From Pelobates cultripes (lineage: Eukaryota > Chordata > Amphibia > Anura > Pelobatidae): DNA of 64,000 bases. The stretch lies in contig OW240917.1 in the NCBI GenBank assembly GCA_933207985.1, positions 119,910,754 to 119,974,753 of the forward strand. The letters are read 5' to 3'. Positions 30,941 through 46,747 of the stretch are shown here, one piece after another. The translations under genes and the position numbers were made by a program. The notes below the pieces were generated by a model. It was not told where the DNA came from. It made no database searches and saw nothing but the letters and a program-made list of their open reading frames with translations. Within the stretch, counting starts at the first letter, position 1. Every line of letters begins with the position of its first letter.

Positions 30941-33900
30941 AGCTCACCATCTCCTATCCTGCTGGTTGCTTCCAGTCATTCCTGTCTTCTAGGTGATTTC
31001 CTTAATTAGTCAGTATACACTTTAAATGGGTGCAATTACTGTAATTTTTTTCTGTTCTACCCTTTTTTGTCTGGAGTGTTGCATGCTGCAGATGTGGCAT
31101 TATGATTGGCAGTGGAGAGCAGGGCAATAAAGGAGCGAATAAGTAGTTTCATTCATACACCATGTTCTCTTGCACTTGGCAGCTTCCCACTGTCTAATAT
31201 TTCATGTGCTATAAGAGATGCATTATTTAGACTCAGACGTCACTTAACCCACTTCAGTGTCAACTTTGTGTAACCTGGTGGACGACTACAGTAAACCCTC
31301 TAAGACTGTAATTCTTATTTGGCAATATTCTGTCTGATTATTTTAAATGATAGCATATCTGAGTTTTCACACACATAAGTAGTTAATCTATGATTTGACT
31401 GTCCTTCCACTCTAACAGAACTTCCTCTTTTGAGATTTTCTACATTTCTTCTGTGTTGGTGACGCTCAGTTACAGGTTTTTGCTTCATACAGTTTGCTTG
31501 GAATCTGAGCCAGCTAAAAGAGTATTTTTTTTTTTTTTTTTTAAACTAACAGTCATTTTCAATGACAAAAATACAGTTCTTAAAGGGACACTATATTCAC
31601 TAGAACCACTGCAGCTTAATGTAGTGTTTCTGGTGTCTATATCCTGTACATTTAGGCTTTTCAATGTAAATAGTGCCTTATCAGAGAAAAGGCAGTGTTT
31701 ACATTGCTGCCTAGTAACATCTCAGATGGCATGGGGTGGGAAAAAAGGTGAGTAAAAAACACCTTTCCAATGCGATTGGAGGAGGGGCAGGTTACCTAAA
31801 CAGACACACACTCGCTGTCAGACACACACTGACTCACAGTCACACCTCCGATGACATATTTTGTGACTGTGCCATTTTAATACAATAGATTTGGAATTAA
31901 AAGAACACTCCAAGTACAATGACCACTATAGCTTACTGTAGTGGTTATGGTACTAGGATTGTCCTTAGTCTGCCCATTTTAAGTAGTTTAAATCATTTTT
32001 TTTAATGCTTCAACTTCCTACATGAGGTTTGCCAGGCAACATTCCCCATCTCCACATCTGACGAGGGAGAGCGTGAAGATTCCTGTAGCTTTAACCCTGC
32101 AATTTAAAAACATTGCAATAGCTGTGATACTGAAAGCCACTAAAGACTCTTCCTCTACAATGACTGAGTGAAACTCTGTCATGTGACCAAATGCAGCTGA
32201 TAGGAAAGCATTGGTTTCAAAGTTTTTGTATAAGACGCATTTGATTGGATGCATGTGCTTGTAGTTGCTGCACGTCCCCAATGCTCCTTGAGACACATTG
32301 TATTGGAACTTCTCTGATAGAGCGACACATGCCAGCAGTACTGGGGGGATCGCTGGAAAATGATAAGTAAAACCTTAACCTTCATTTAAACAATGTTTTA
32401 AAACTTTGGCACCATTGCAGTTTTTTTTGTAGTAGGTAGATTGCTACGAAGCTACCCCAGCAATTTTATCTTTTGAATTCTCATCATTTTGGTTTTCTGA
32501 AAAGGGACGAGAGTGGAGTTTTGGCCCCAGGTATTTAATAAACAATGAAGTAAGTGTTTGCAGTGTAAGAATGCATGAACTGTTTCCTAGAACATCATGT
32601 TTGCTTTGACTGTCAGAGAGCTGGGCATCATTTTGGCTTGCATTCCAACTCATCTCAATGAGTTTGTTTGCTACTGCAGACGTGGAAGAATTTGCAAGCT
32701 CTGTTTTCTGGGAGTGAGCATTTGCAAGTCTAAAGACCGTCTTTCTAACAAAAAACTTTTAAAGGACTTTCTAGGAATTACCATTTTATTTCACTGAAGT
32801 GGTGATAGTTCCTAGAGTGCCCAGAAGCCATCCCTACTTTCAATAATAAACCATTTTTAAACCGTTAACCCTGAATGTGAGTCCCTGCCTACTCACAGGC
32901 CGCCCCCTCCCACTGGAGGTATGGCTAAGGCAGAGATTACATCCATTCAAATCTGTACCAATTTATACTAGCAATAGGGAGCTGTAATAGGCTGAGAGCA
33001 ATCAGCTGATATTCTCAGCCAATCACCACCCACTGTCCATTGCTTTTCAGGCTTATAATGCTTCCTCATTAGCCCAGTGAGCACTGAGGTGTTTGGGCTG
33101 CCTGAGGCTCTCGACTCTTGAGAGAAACTATTCAAAAGCAAGTAAAAGGATGTCACTTTTTTTTTTTAGCATAATAATCCCTTCATCAAATTTTCAAAGA
33201 AAATATAATGTGTTTTTTTTTTTTTTTTTTAAATGAAGGGGAAAAAAAAAATGAGGAAAACACATCTGTACCTTTTTTAGTATATGATAGGATCCTTCAG
33301 CCATATACATGCACCTTGGGTCAGACAGTGTATGAAAACCAACAAATTTTCTCTTACCTGAGTCTGAGCAGGATGTGATGACCATGGAGATTGCCATGTA
33401 TATGGCTGAAGAACCCTGACACATGCTAAAGATAGGGATGAGTTTTTACTAATGTTTTTTTTTTTTTTTTTTAAACATTTTTTACATTTTATTTAGAGGG
33501 ACAGTGTAGGGGGATTCCAGGCACTACAACCATTTTCCAGAGTGCCCCTTTAATGATTATTAAATATCGGTGCTGGATTCAGTTGTGACTGAAGGGGTTT
33601 TAACCCTTCAGCACCAGGGGGACACTGTAGGGACCTATAGAATCCCTTTCAACGCTAGCAAACATAACGTCTCTGTTTAAACCCTTATTTAATCATGGTT
33701 AGATTTTATTATATGTGAAGATAGTTAATAATTATAGTTTACTGTTTGTAGCCCTAACCTGAATGGTACAAACCACTCTCATGGTACAAATGTTACATGT
33801 GCCCTGTGTTATTTTTTTTATGATAGTGTGTGTTGATGAGAGACAAACAAGTGTGAATAGGTTGAGCCCTTTGACCTCATCTTGGTATTGTGGTGTCAAC

Positions 33901-36077
33901 TGTTTAATGTCAAATACATCTGCTATGTGTACACTGTGTAGCGTCGGAATGTTTATTATGTGTGTACGGATTCTGAGTATGCGCTATGAGGAACTGTAAT
34001 GGTACAGATTTTAAACTGAAATTCTGGGCAACAAGAAACACTAATTCAAGGCTGTTTTGTAAAATAATGTTAGAATCATGTACTGTCTTTACACATGCAT
34101 CCGTATTTGTACTTTCTGAACAGATGCAATAAAAGCTCTACTAAGGGACTATGTATTTATAATGTATTATCCATTTGCCCTTATTCCTTTTAATGGTACT
34201 CTCTATATAGTACATTAAAGTGTGAGTGATTTTTTTTTTTACATTCTAGTTTTTCTTTAAGAGAGATTTGTTTTATATTGTTCTGTATTAATTACTATGC
34301 ACACCTTTTCTTGGATACTTGCAGGATTCTTTACAATTTGCATGTTGATTAATTTAATGGCTAGCATGTCCCAACATGCCAGTTATATATTTATTTAAAT
34401 AAAAGTAAGGTATACACAAATATGTGTATATGATATGTAATGGTGAGCCATGTATTGTGGAAAAAGTATGCATTTGAGGGGTTCAGAAAACCTCATAATA
34501 AACCACAGGATTGTACATCAAGGGGCATATAAAGCTCTTCAGATGTATTTCCCCAATACATGCTTTACTATGAATCCTTTCTAGTAAATTATATTTTTCT
34601 AGGTTAGGGTTAGTGTAAGTGCTACAGTACTGTACTATAGGGGATAATGCTTAATAAGAGTGTTGAGGTAATGTATAAACCAAAAACAGTAGCTGTGTAT
34701 TGTGTGCTTAATGTTGTAAATAGGATAAAATTGAGAAGTTGCTACAATACTCTAGTGAGTATCTCTCTCACCTACTACAAATTAGCATGCACAAAAAACA
34801 AATTAGCAAGGTTTGAGATAGACTTAAACCTATACTAACTATAGGAGTGGAGCACTATATACTAAAGTAAGGAGTATACACTTACCCCAAAATGTATTTA
34901 GAACTCAAACAATGAATAAACATACAGGGAAACAGAGGAAAAAACATGTATCCAATTGGGTTGATACATTTCAGTCCCAAATTGTTATATACTTTTTATA
35001 CAGATTTACATTATATGTTTTTTCCTCTCATTTCCCCTTTGTATGACTAGGTCAGGGGAGGACATCACTGAAAGGACAGCACTATTGTCTGAATTAGTGG
35101 GGATTAAGTCCCAGGTATCTGCTATTTCAGATGAAAAGGGCTGCATGTACTTCTCTGTAGTGCATCTCTCATCAATCTTGGGAATAAATATAAAATATAT
35201 ATATTCATGTATACTTAATGTATAAATATTACATATATAAATGTCTGTCCATCATCGGATGTTCATATTATGAAGCGTTTATATTTAAGTGTTAGCAAGG
35301 TTCTTTTCAGGGGGTTTTATTATCTTCATGTAGATTATACAGTTGTATAAATAGCTATGTTCAAGTAAAAAATCCTGGGAACATTAGAAACTTTAATATT
35401 TATCAGTCATTTCAGTAAAGTGATATCAGCAGCTGATTTTATGTGGTAATGGAATACACCCCTAATTAAAATTCATTAACTACTCACGTGTTCCACTTGT
35501 GTGCTAATTTCAAGGTGACATTTGTGCTCTTTATTAAGCTGAAAAATATTTATGTTGGAATTCCGGGTGTAAGTCATGCTTTTATCACCTGAAGTAAAAC
35601 TACTGAGAATCTTGAGCAATTGTAATGTTTGTTTAAAAGACAAAAGCTCTCTGATTCTTAGTAAGGTGTGCTTCAAGAATTACTGGGGATTATTCAGTAA
35701 TATGTGAAGTACATTCTTTGGACAACAGTGCCCAAGTCATAGTTGGGTTATAAGATCCAGGATCTTGATTGTGACAAGCAAGGTTATTTATTGACGAGTG
35801 ACTTGGCAACAATTCAGAATTGTATTTATTAACTTATTTATTGTCCAAAATAACCAAATAGATTTTTGGAAGATTTCATTGGAATATTCTTTTGAGGGGA
35901 CATTTTATATTTATTGCAAATACTTGGGCAGTCATTTCTTTTTGTTTGCATGTAAGAAAAATAACTGTTAGAGTTGTGTGGTAAAGAAAGTCCATCATTT
36001 TTTTTTTTATTTTTTTTCATTGCATTAGCTGAACTATCTTTGTTACTTTTGTTTACTAATATCTCTCATTTCTACAG
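30941..36077 (+). other. PAPSS1 intron 1 remainder
   Basis: Non-coding. It contains fragments of MITEs: 'gggacactatattcactagaacc' at about 31583-31700, a foldback 'accactatagcttactgtagtggt' at about 31922-31946, and 'gacagtgtaggggg...ccagggggacactgtaggg' at about 33499-33635. There is also a small inverted pair (33292-33317 with 33393-33415: ccttcagccatatacatg / catgtatatggctgaag) and several poly-T runs. The acceptor TTTCTACAG ends at 36077. Confidence 0.75.
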
Positions 36078-36192
36078 GGAAAGCAGCGGGCCACGAATGT
36101 TACATATCAAGCTCATCATGTCAGTAGGAACAAGAGAGGACAGGTTTTGGGAACAAGAAGTGGATTTCGTGGCTGCACAGTTTGGCTTACAG
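36078..36192 (+). CDS. PAPSS1: PAPSS1 coding exon 2
   Basis: The acceptor TCTACAG precedes GGA at 36078. The exon encodes [20 protein letters not shown] and continues to FRGCTVWLT, ending in the first base of a Gly codon (phase 1) before GTAAAG at 36193. This matches the pre-P-loop segment of PAPS synthases at every block. The exon gives 38 codons plus one base and joins exon 1 (phase 0) and exon 3 without loss. Two other frames are open through the exon and are shadows. Confidence 0.95.
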
Positions 36193-36330
36193 GTAAAGTT
36201 AATCATAAATCTGATATTTTGCTGTGCATACAAGAACAGGTAGAATCACACAAACACATTGTTACAGATATGAGACCATTATCTGGGAACTGGCTTACCT
36301 TTTGGTTAAACCATTATAGTGGACAGTTTA

Positions 36331-36516
36331 GCCTCAAAGTCTTCAGTCTGGTGAGAGTCAGCTCTGCCCAGATACTTCTGTTCAAGTCTGAGGCTTCAAT
36401 CAGCAAGTTTGAGAGGCACTTATCATTTTTTTTTTTTGTATGTGGCGCCCAATTCAGATCTTCCTGATTGAAGCTTAGGACTCAAACAGAAGTAGCTGGA
36501 CTGAAGACTTTAGGGG
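36331..36516. repeat. MITE-like foldback in PAPSS1 intron 2
   Basis: The left arm (about 36331-36405: AAAGTCTTCAGTCTGG ... ACTTCTGTTCAAGTC ... GCTTCAATCAG) is mirrored by 36461-36516 (CTGATTGAAGC ... GACTCAAACAGAAGT ... CTGAAGACTTT). Arms are about 50-70 bp, imperfect, with a poly-T-containing loop. No coding. Confidence 0.75.
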
Positions 36517-37097
36517 TTAAATCACTTGTTTATTGTAAGCCAGCATCTGGACCTTAATTCCGATAAAGTTGCTAATATTCACACCGTGTAGTAGTAGTAG
36601 TAACATGGTTACACTCACTTTATTCTAAGCACCTTAATTGCACAGAGCACTTTGTTGTTTTGGAAAGTTATAATGCCCAAAGTGTACCTTTACAAATGTT
36701 TATTGATTGATTTATTGAAATACAGAATCAATCATGCATTGAGGATATCACAATTGTAACCAAGGCATTTGAAGGAATGTAAAACAAAGCTTAACACTAA
36801 AAAACAAAAAACCTTATAGGCATAACAAACATATTTTAAATATGAGAACATTGCATAAAACTGATGACAGTATTCACATTGTATCCTAGATATCAACTTT
36901 TGTTTTATATTGTTAATTTAAACTAACTTAAATCTATCAATGATCTAAAATGTTTCTATTAATTTATCAAAAAGAAAATGATGAGGGATTGTACCTTTTA
37001 ATCTTAAGATAGGGGAAGAACATACTACATTGCTTAGAAGACTTTTACTAGCAAGTAGGCTCTTCCAGTTGCCAATTATACATTTTATATTTGCCAG

Positions 37098-37333
37098 GTC
37101 TTTCTGGTGCTGGAAAAACAACCGTGAGCATGGCCCTGGAAGAGTACCTTGTATGCCATGGAATTCCTTGCTATACTTTGGATGGTGATAATATACGCCA
37201 CGGGCTCAGTAAAAATCTTGGGTTCACACAGGAGGACCGTGAAGAAAACATTCGACGGATTGCAGAAGTTGCTAAATTGTTTGCAGATGCTGGTCTTGTG
37301 TGCATTGCCAGTTTTATTTCTCCCTATGCCAAG
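37098..37333 (+). CDS. PAPSS1: PAPSS1 coding exon 3 (APS-kinase P-loop)
   Basis: After TTTGCCAG the exon completes Gly (phase 1) and reads [20 protein letters not shown], so the P-loop GLSGAGKT that binds ATP lies at the 5' end. [16 protein letters not shown] follows (DGDN(I/V)R is the APS-binding motif), then [20 protein letters not shown] and SFISPYAK (the FISP motif of APS kinases). The donor is GTATGG at 37334, phase 0. Length is 236 bp. APS kinase phosphorylates adenosine 5'-phosphosulfate at the 3' position. [17 protein letters not shown] favours PAPSS1 over PAPSS2. All catalytic residues that can be judged are intact. Confidence 0.97.
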
Positions 37334-38130
37334 GTATGGCTGAGTGTTGGTGTGTTTCACCCAACGTAAACAAATGCAAGATGTGTGCTGCTAGACAATG
37401 CACACTACTAATAATTGCTTTCTATACAAATAAATGTCTCCAGAGTTGTTGTGTAAATTAGATGACCTCTGAAACTCTGGTAAATCATTTAAAATGTTTT
37501 TGTTTGTTTTGCTGAAGCTAGTGGAGCACGGTATTAAAGGGAATTGTTGCAGCCAATTATGGAACACTCTGGCCCATATCACAAACCCTTTTTTTTTTTT
37601 TTTTTAAATGTTTCACTATTTATTTTCATATATAGTTAGTTGAACTTCTGTGTGTTTTTTTTTTTTTTTTATAATTGGTATTTTTCTGTGTCTTTCTCTT
37701 TAAATTAGCAGCTCCTCAGCTGACACCCTGGCATTACATTTGAAAATTTCAAGCCAGTTTTTTCTCCAGTGATCAGCTTGAAAATATACTCTTCAACCGT
37801 GTACAAGTTAGTGCAGGCAGATTATGGAGAGAGGTCACCAGGCTTCTGACAGGGTAGAGGATACTATAGGCATGAAAACATCTTTAGTATAGTGAATCAG
37901 TTTGAGTGTATAGATAATGCCCCTGAAGTGTCTCACTGCTCCATTATTGCCATTTTCAATTTTAAATCAAATGGTTTCATTTTAAGCCAGATGTTTAGAT
38001 GGGTTTTTATCTCCTGCTCTGTAAATTTTATTTTATTCACAACAGGAGGCTCCTGCAATGACTAGAAGGCTATCAACAGAGCAGGAGTTAGGAAATTTTA
38101 AATTAAACTGTGCAATAAAGGAAGTTTATA

Positions 38131-38627
38131 GGGACGCTATAGTCACCAAAACAACTTTAGCTTAGTGGAGAAGTTTGTATGTATAGATTATGCCCCTTCA
38201 GTCTCACTGCTCAATTCTCTGCCTTTAGAAGTTAAATCACGTTGTGTGTGTGCAGCTTTCGTCACGTCTCCCTGCATGTAACGTGCACAACCATCCTAAA
38301 CACTTCCTGTAAAAAGACATCTAATGCTCTGTTAATAGCTTGCTAAATCCTGCAGGAGCCTCTTGTGTGTGATTTAAAGTTCAATTTACAGAGCAGGAGA
38401 TAAAAACGTCTAAAAGCTGTCACATCTGATTGAAAATGAAACCATTTGTATTATGTGCAGGTTGTGACTCAGTCAGGGGAGGTGTGCCTAAGACTACAGA
38501 AGCAAAAGTGATTTAACCTCTAAAAGGAAGAGAATTGAACCGTGGGATTGCAAGGGTATGATCTATACATCCAAACTGCTTCATTAAGCTAAAATTGTTT
38601 TTGTGACTATAATGTCCATTTAACAGA
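38131..38627. mobile_element. MITE with about 110-bp inverted termini
   Basis: GGGACGCTATAGTCACCAAA at 38134 and its surroundings are mirrored by 'tttttgtgactataatgtcc' near 38618. The match extends inward through 'ttagcttagtggagaagtttg...tatagattatgcccctt' and the reversed 'ttaaatcac...agaattgaac'. A second, partial copy lies at about 37870-38110 in the opposite sense (cctgctctgt, caggaggctcctgca). No transposase. Confidence 0.7.
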
Positions 38628-38739
38628 AAACTATGGGTACAATAACTGTATCATGTTACTTAAGTGGTTATTGTGCTAGGTGTCTCTCAACACATCCTTA
38701 CCTTAAAATATGAAATCATTTTTAAATAGTTTAACACTA

Positions 38740-39613
38740 AAGTGGAGTTCTCAGGCGCCGGTCTACCTTTGGCAGCACACACTCCCTTCCTTTGCCAGCA
38801 GCTCCCCTGTCTAAATCTCACAAGTCCCGCGGGTTACCACGGTACGCAGGCAGAGATAGTTAGACAGGGAAGCTGCTGGGAAGTGAGTGTGCTGCGGACC
38901 CCCTCTACAGAGTCCAGTGGCTGGCTCAGAGCACCAAGCCACCGGACCACCATGGAATGCGATCTCCTCCCTCCATGGCCAGGTAAGAAGCAGTAAAATA
39001 GAATGTTAAAAAATGTAATATTTAAAAAAAAAATGCCTACTCCCCCGATTTTACATACCTACACAAACACACATTGCATTCACTATACACACACACACAC
39101 ACACACTCTGCTTTCATTGTATACACACTACATGCACTAGACAAACACACACTCTACATTCAATATACACACAAACCGCCTTCACTATGCACACTCTGCA
39201 TTCACTATACACACACTGTTCATTATACACGCACACTCTTCATTCATTATACACACACACTCTTCATTCATTATACACACACACTCTTCATTCATTATAC
39301 ACGCACACTCTGCATTCATTATACACGCACACTCTGCCTTCACTGCACACACTCTGCATCTAATATACATCTTCTACATTACAAAAATGTACAAACTGCA
39401 TCCACTACACACATTCTACATCCACTATAGACACGCGCCATGCATCCACTACACACATTCTACATCAACTATACACACACCACTATCAGTACACACACTG
39501 CATCCCTGTGGGTGGACTCGGTGGCGGGTCTGTGGGCGGACTCAGGGGCAGGCCCCTAGGGGCCCAGACATTAAGCTGTGTCAGGGGCCCCACAATTTCT
39601 GATGGCAGCCCTG
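38740..39613 (-). mobile_element. hAT-like non-autonomous element with CA microsatellite
   Basis: Read on the minus strand the right end begins CAGGGCTGCCATCAGAAATT and GTGGGGCCCCTGACAC, a hAT-like terminus. A long 'acacacactct.cattcatta' array (39070-39480) occupies the middle. The left boundary is approximate. Confidence 0.5.
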
Positions 39614-39835
39614 CTTTCCATTTGTAGAGTAATTTTTCAATGATATAAATATTTGGCTGCATTTGTTGAGCAATACCAAAGAGGAAGACAGGATGGTGAC
39701 TGGGGGCATGATTTCAGTGTTGGTGCCTAGAGGGCTCCTTTAAGTCTGAAGGAGAATCTGTGTGAATCTAGTGAGCAGCAGGCTCTCTCTGTTGCTGCTC
39801 AGAGAAAGACACACACTCAGGGTTATCTGCTAATG

Positions 39836-39928
39836 CAGCGGTTCCCAAAGTGCGTGCCGCAATGCCCTGGGGCACCGCGACAGGCAGAATGTTTCCCCAG
39901 TGCTATGCTTATAGCACCGGGGAAACAT

Positions 39929-39960
<32 letters not shown>

Positions 39961-40470
39961 AAAAGGGGCCCGGCTGTCACTCCCTCCCAGCGTCATGCAG
40001 GGAGACCTCACGGAAGGGAGAGGAGGCAGCTGCAGCAGGAGGGGAGAGGAGCACAAGGCGCTCCAGACCCCTCACTCCCACCAGCCAGCAGCAGGACTCC
40101 AAGCCACTATCCTGGACACACAAGGTAAGCTAACAGGAGGGTAGCTGGAGATATTAAAAATATGAGTGTGTGTGTTTGTCAGGTTGTGCATCTGTGTTTG
40201 TGTATATATATCCGTGTGCTTCTGTGTGTGCAAGGATATGTGCATCTGTGTGTCATTGTGTGTGGTTTTATGTTGGTGTGTGTATCTGTATCATGGTTTG
40301 TGTATGTCAAGGTGCGTATGTGTCGGTGTCTATATGAATTTGTGTGCATGTATATCTGTTTATGTATGTGGACAGCATGACATGCATTCACACCAGGCTG
40401 AACTGGCCGTAATTTGGGTGGACTCATCCTCTTTCCGTGATCCCGATATTGGTGGGGGTATGTAATTGGT
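39836..40470 (+). mobile_element. hAT-like element with (TAC)n and TG-rich tracts
   Basis: CAGCGGTTCCCAAAGTGCG at 39836 closely resembles the inverted termini of Charlie-type hAT elements. It is followed by a hairpin around 'gtttccccagtgctatgcttatagcaccggggaaac' (39891-39927), about ten TAC/ACT units (39928-39960) and a TGTG-rich tract (40166-40375). The right terminus was not found, so the end is approximate. Confidence 0.5.
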
Positions 40471-40776
40471 CTGCTGTGATTTAATAAAAAGTGACACTTT
40501 TTTTGTTTTTCTTCTTTTTACTATAGTTGGTACATTATTACAAAATCACATTTTCTTCTTTAAGGGAAATAATTTAAACAAATGTTTTTTTTTTTGTTAC
40601 TTCTTTTAAATATTTAGAAATCAATAGCTGTTTTTAGCTGTTTTTGACACTGTTTGTCCCAAAATGATCCCCATGTGCTGGAAGTTATTTCATTATGGCA
40701 CAAGGGCCAGCAGAACAAGAGAGATTGTTGTCTACCACCCTGTAATTTTGGCTTTTATTCCTTTTATTACTCTTAA

Positions 40777-44994
<4,218 letters not shown>

Positions 44995-45113
44995 GCTTCA
45001 CTGGGATTGATGCAGAATATGAAAAGCCAGAATCACCAGAACTGGTACTAAAGACTGACTCCTGTGATGTAAACGATTGCATACAACAAGTTGTTGAGCT
45101 CTTGCAAGAAATG
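44995..45113 (+). CDS. PAPSS1: PAPSS1 coding exon 5
   Basis: After GTTTGTAG the exon completes Gly (phase 1) and reads [20 protein letters not shown], then [19 protein letters not shown], ending phase 0 before GTAAGC at 45114. This is the C-terminal end of the APS-kinase domain; [14 protein letters not shown] distinguishes PAPSS1 from PAPSS2. The final residue is Met (ATG) where mammalian PAPSS1 has Arg (AGG), a one-base change at the exon edge. Together the five exons give 669 bp, 223 codons. The next expected exon begins the linker to the ATP-sulfurylase domain and is not found to 64000. Confidence 0.95.
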
Positions 45114-46747
45114 GTAAGCAGTAAAGTGGTACTACTTTAACGGCTCAATTACTTTAGAGATTTTTTGGCAATCTTCGTTTTTATTGAAGCACAGTATGTA
45201 TACAAACAGATAATAAAGAATTGTAAAGCTTACAGACATCAAGCCTATTGTCGCACATACGGCAATGCTCCCTCCCTATTTCCCGCCTGTGTGTCCCTAC
45301 CCAGTCTCTGTGAGTAATTGTGGGGCAGTGTGTGTATGGGGAGGCAGTGTGTATATGCGGACAATGTTTGTGGGGAAGTGTGTGTATGGGGACAGTGTTT
45401 GTGGGGCAGTGTGTGTATGGGGACAGTGTTTGTGGGGCAGTGTGTGTATGGGGGGCAGTGTGTGTATGGGGACAGTGTTTGTGGGGCAGTGTGTGTATGG
45501 GTGGCAGTGTGTGTATGGGGAGAGTGTTTGTGGGGCAGAATATTTATTTTAAAAATGTATTATAAAAAAACCTCCTCCCCCCCCCATTACACATACTGCC
45601 CCACAAACACTATCCCCATACACACACACTGCCCCCCTGTAATGGGGCAGTGTGTGTAATGGGGGGGGGGAGGGGAGGAGGCTTTTTAATAATAATTAAT
45701 AAAAAAAAATTAAACATTTAATAAAATAAATATGTCCCCCCTCCCTTCTTACCTTTATTGAGCAGGAGGGGGGACATTTCTCCGTCCCTGGTGGTCCCAG
45801 TGGTGATTCCCTGGTGGTCAGGTGGTCAGAGTGAACTCTAGCCCACGCTCCCGGGCTAGAGTTCACTCTCGCGAGATTTGGAGCGTTGCCATGGTAACCG
45901 CGGCAAAGCTTTAAATCCCGCGAGAGGAGGACCCGGAGGAGCTGCAGACTGAGCTCCGGGTCCTCTCTCTCACTCCCTCCCTCGCCGGCCGCCAGCACAG
46001 CGCCTGCGGACCGGGGAGGGAGAGCTCTGATCTCCCCTCCGGTCCGCAGGCACATTGCAGGGCTGCCACTTGGGCAATGCCAGCCCTGCGTTAGCCAGCA
46101 GGGGGGAATCTCGGGGGGGGCAATTGCCCCGTTGCCCCCCCCCTGGATCCGCCAATGCCCTGAGATGAAAGAGTTATCCAGAAGTGGAACCCCATTGCTC
46201 ACTGTCATCAGTGACCTGGCCCAATGAAGGCTGACACAACTGTCTGGAGCAGTGGTGCAAAAACAGGGGCTGGGAGTCAGCTGGGCTGGAGGCAGGGGAT
46301 GCACAGAGCATGTTGACTGCTCTGACACTACACTGGAACTAGCTGTGGAGCTGGTACAGCAGCTCCTTTGGACACCAGGGATGAGGTTCCACTACAGCTT
46401 CCTTTCAAAGTAAGGAAAGGGAAGCCGGTGGATCTCACTGTGGAAAAAAATAAATCAAAGAAAAAAAATAAAAGAAACCATACATATTACCCACGACAAT
46501 AAAACAAATCCATCACTAAGTACACATTTTCGCCGTCTCACCACAATCCAACTTAGAGAGTTAATGTCCAAGATGCTTCAGGCTAAAAGAAAATAGTAAA
46601 TACTTTTGCACATGGAAAAAGGGACAATATTAGATCCAAATTTAAAAGAGTAGACAATATAGAGACAATATAACTCTAAAATAGCCTTTATTCATGAAAC
46701 CGCAGTAATGGACTTATAGCCAAGAGTCCAAAGTGCATAAATAACAC
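45114..46747. other. PAPSS1 intron 5, proximal part
   Basis: A minus-sense LINE-like 3' end (complement of TTGTATACATACTGTGCTTC and AATAAAAA) lies at about 45165-45262. A 31-bp minisatellite (45318-45540), a hairpin (45556-45690) and a hAT-like terminus near 46125-46160 follow. 46160-46747 shows nothing recognisable. Confidence 0.6.
45300..46160 (-). mobile_element. hAT-like non-autonomous element with 31-bp minisatellite
   Basis: On the minus strand the terminus reads CATTGGCGGATCCAGGGGGG followed by GGCAACGGGGCAATTGCCCC, a widespread hAT-type end. The other side contains about six copies of a 31-bp unit (GGGGCAGTGTGTGTATGGGG plus ACAGTGTTTGT). Next comes an inverted repeat of 'cctcctccccccccc...actgccccac' with its complement (45570-45608, 45641-45690). 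The long minus frames here are compositional. Confidence 0.55.

Noticed and set aside
30392..31009. 205-codon frame through the PAPSS1 start and the 36-bp repeats
   Set aside because: Only the 20 codons from 30497 to the donor at 30557 are coding; the rest is intron with tandem repeats.
37085..37360. Minus-strand frame across PAPSS1 exon 3
   Set aside because: Shadow of a strongly conserved exon.
39074..39430. 118-codon frame with HTH/YTH words
   Set aside because: CA microsatellite translation.
45265..46328. Several frames in the proximal intron 5 (GQCVYG repeats, PPGGG-rich minus frame)
   Set aside because: They follow the 31-bp minisatellite and hAT-like terminus; no domain is recognised.
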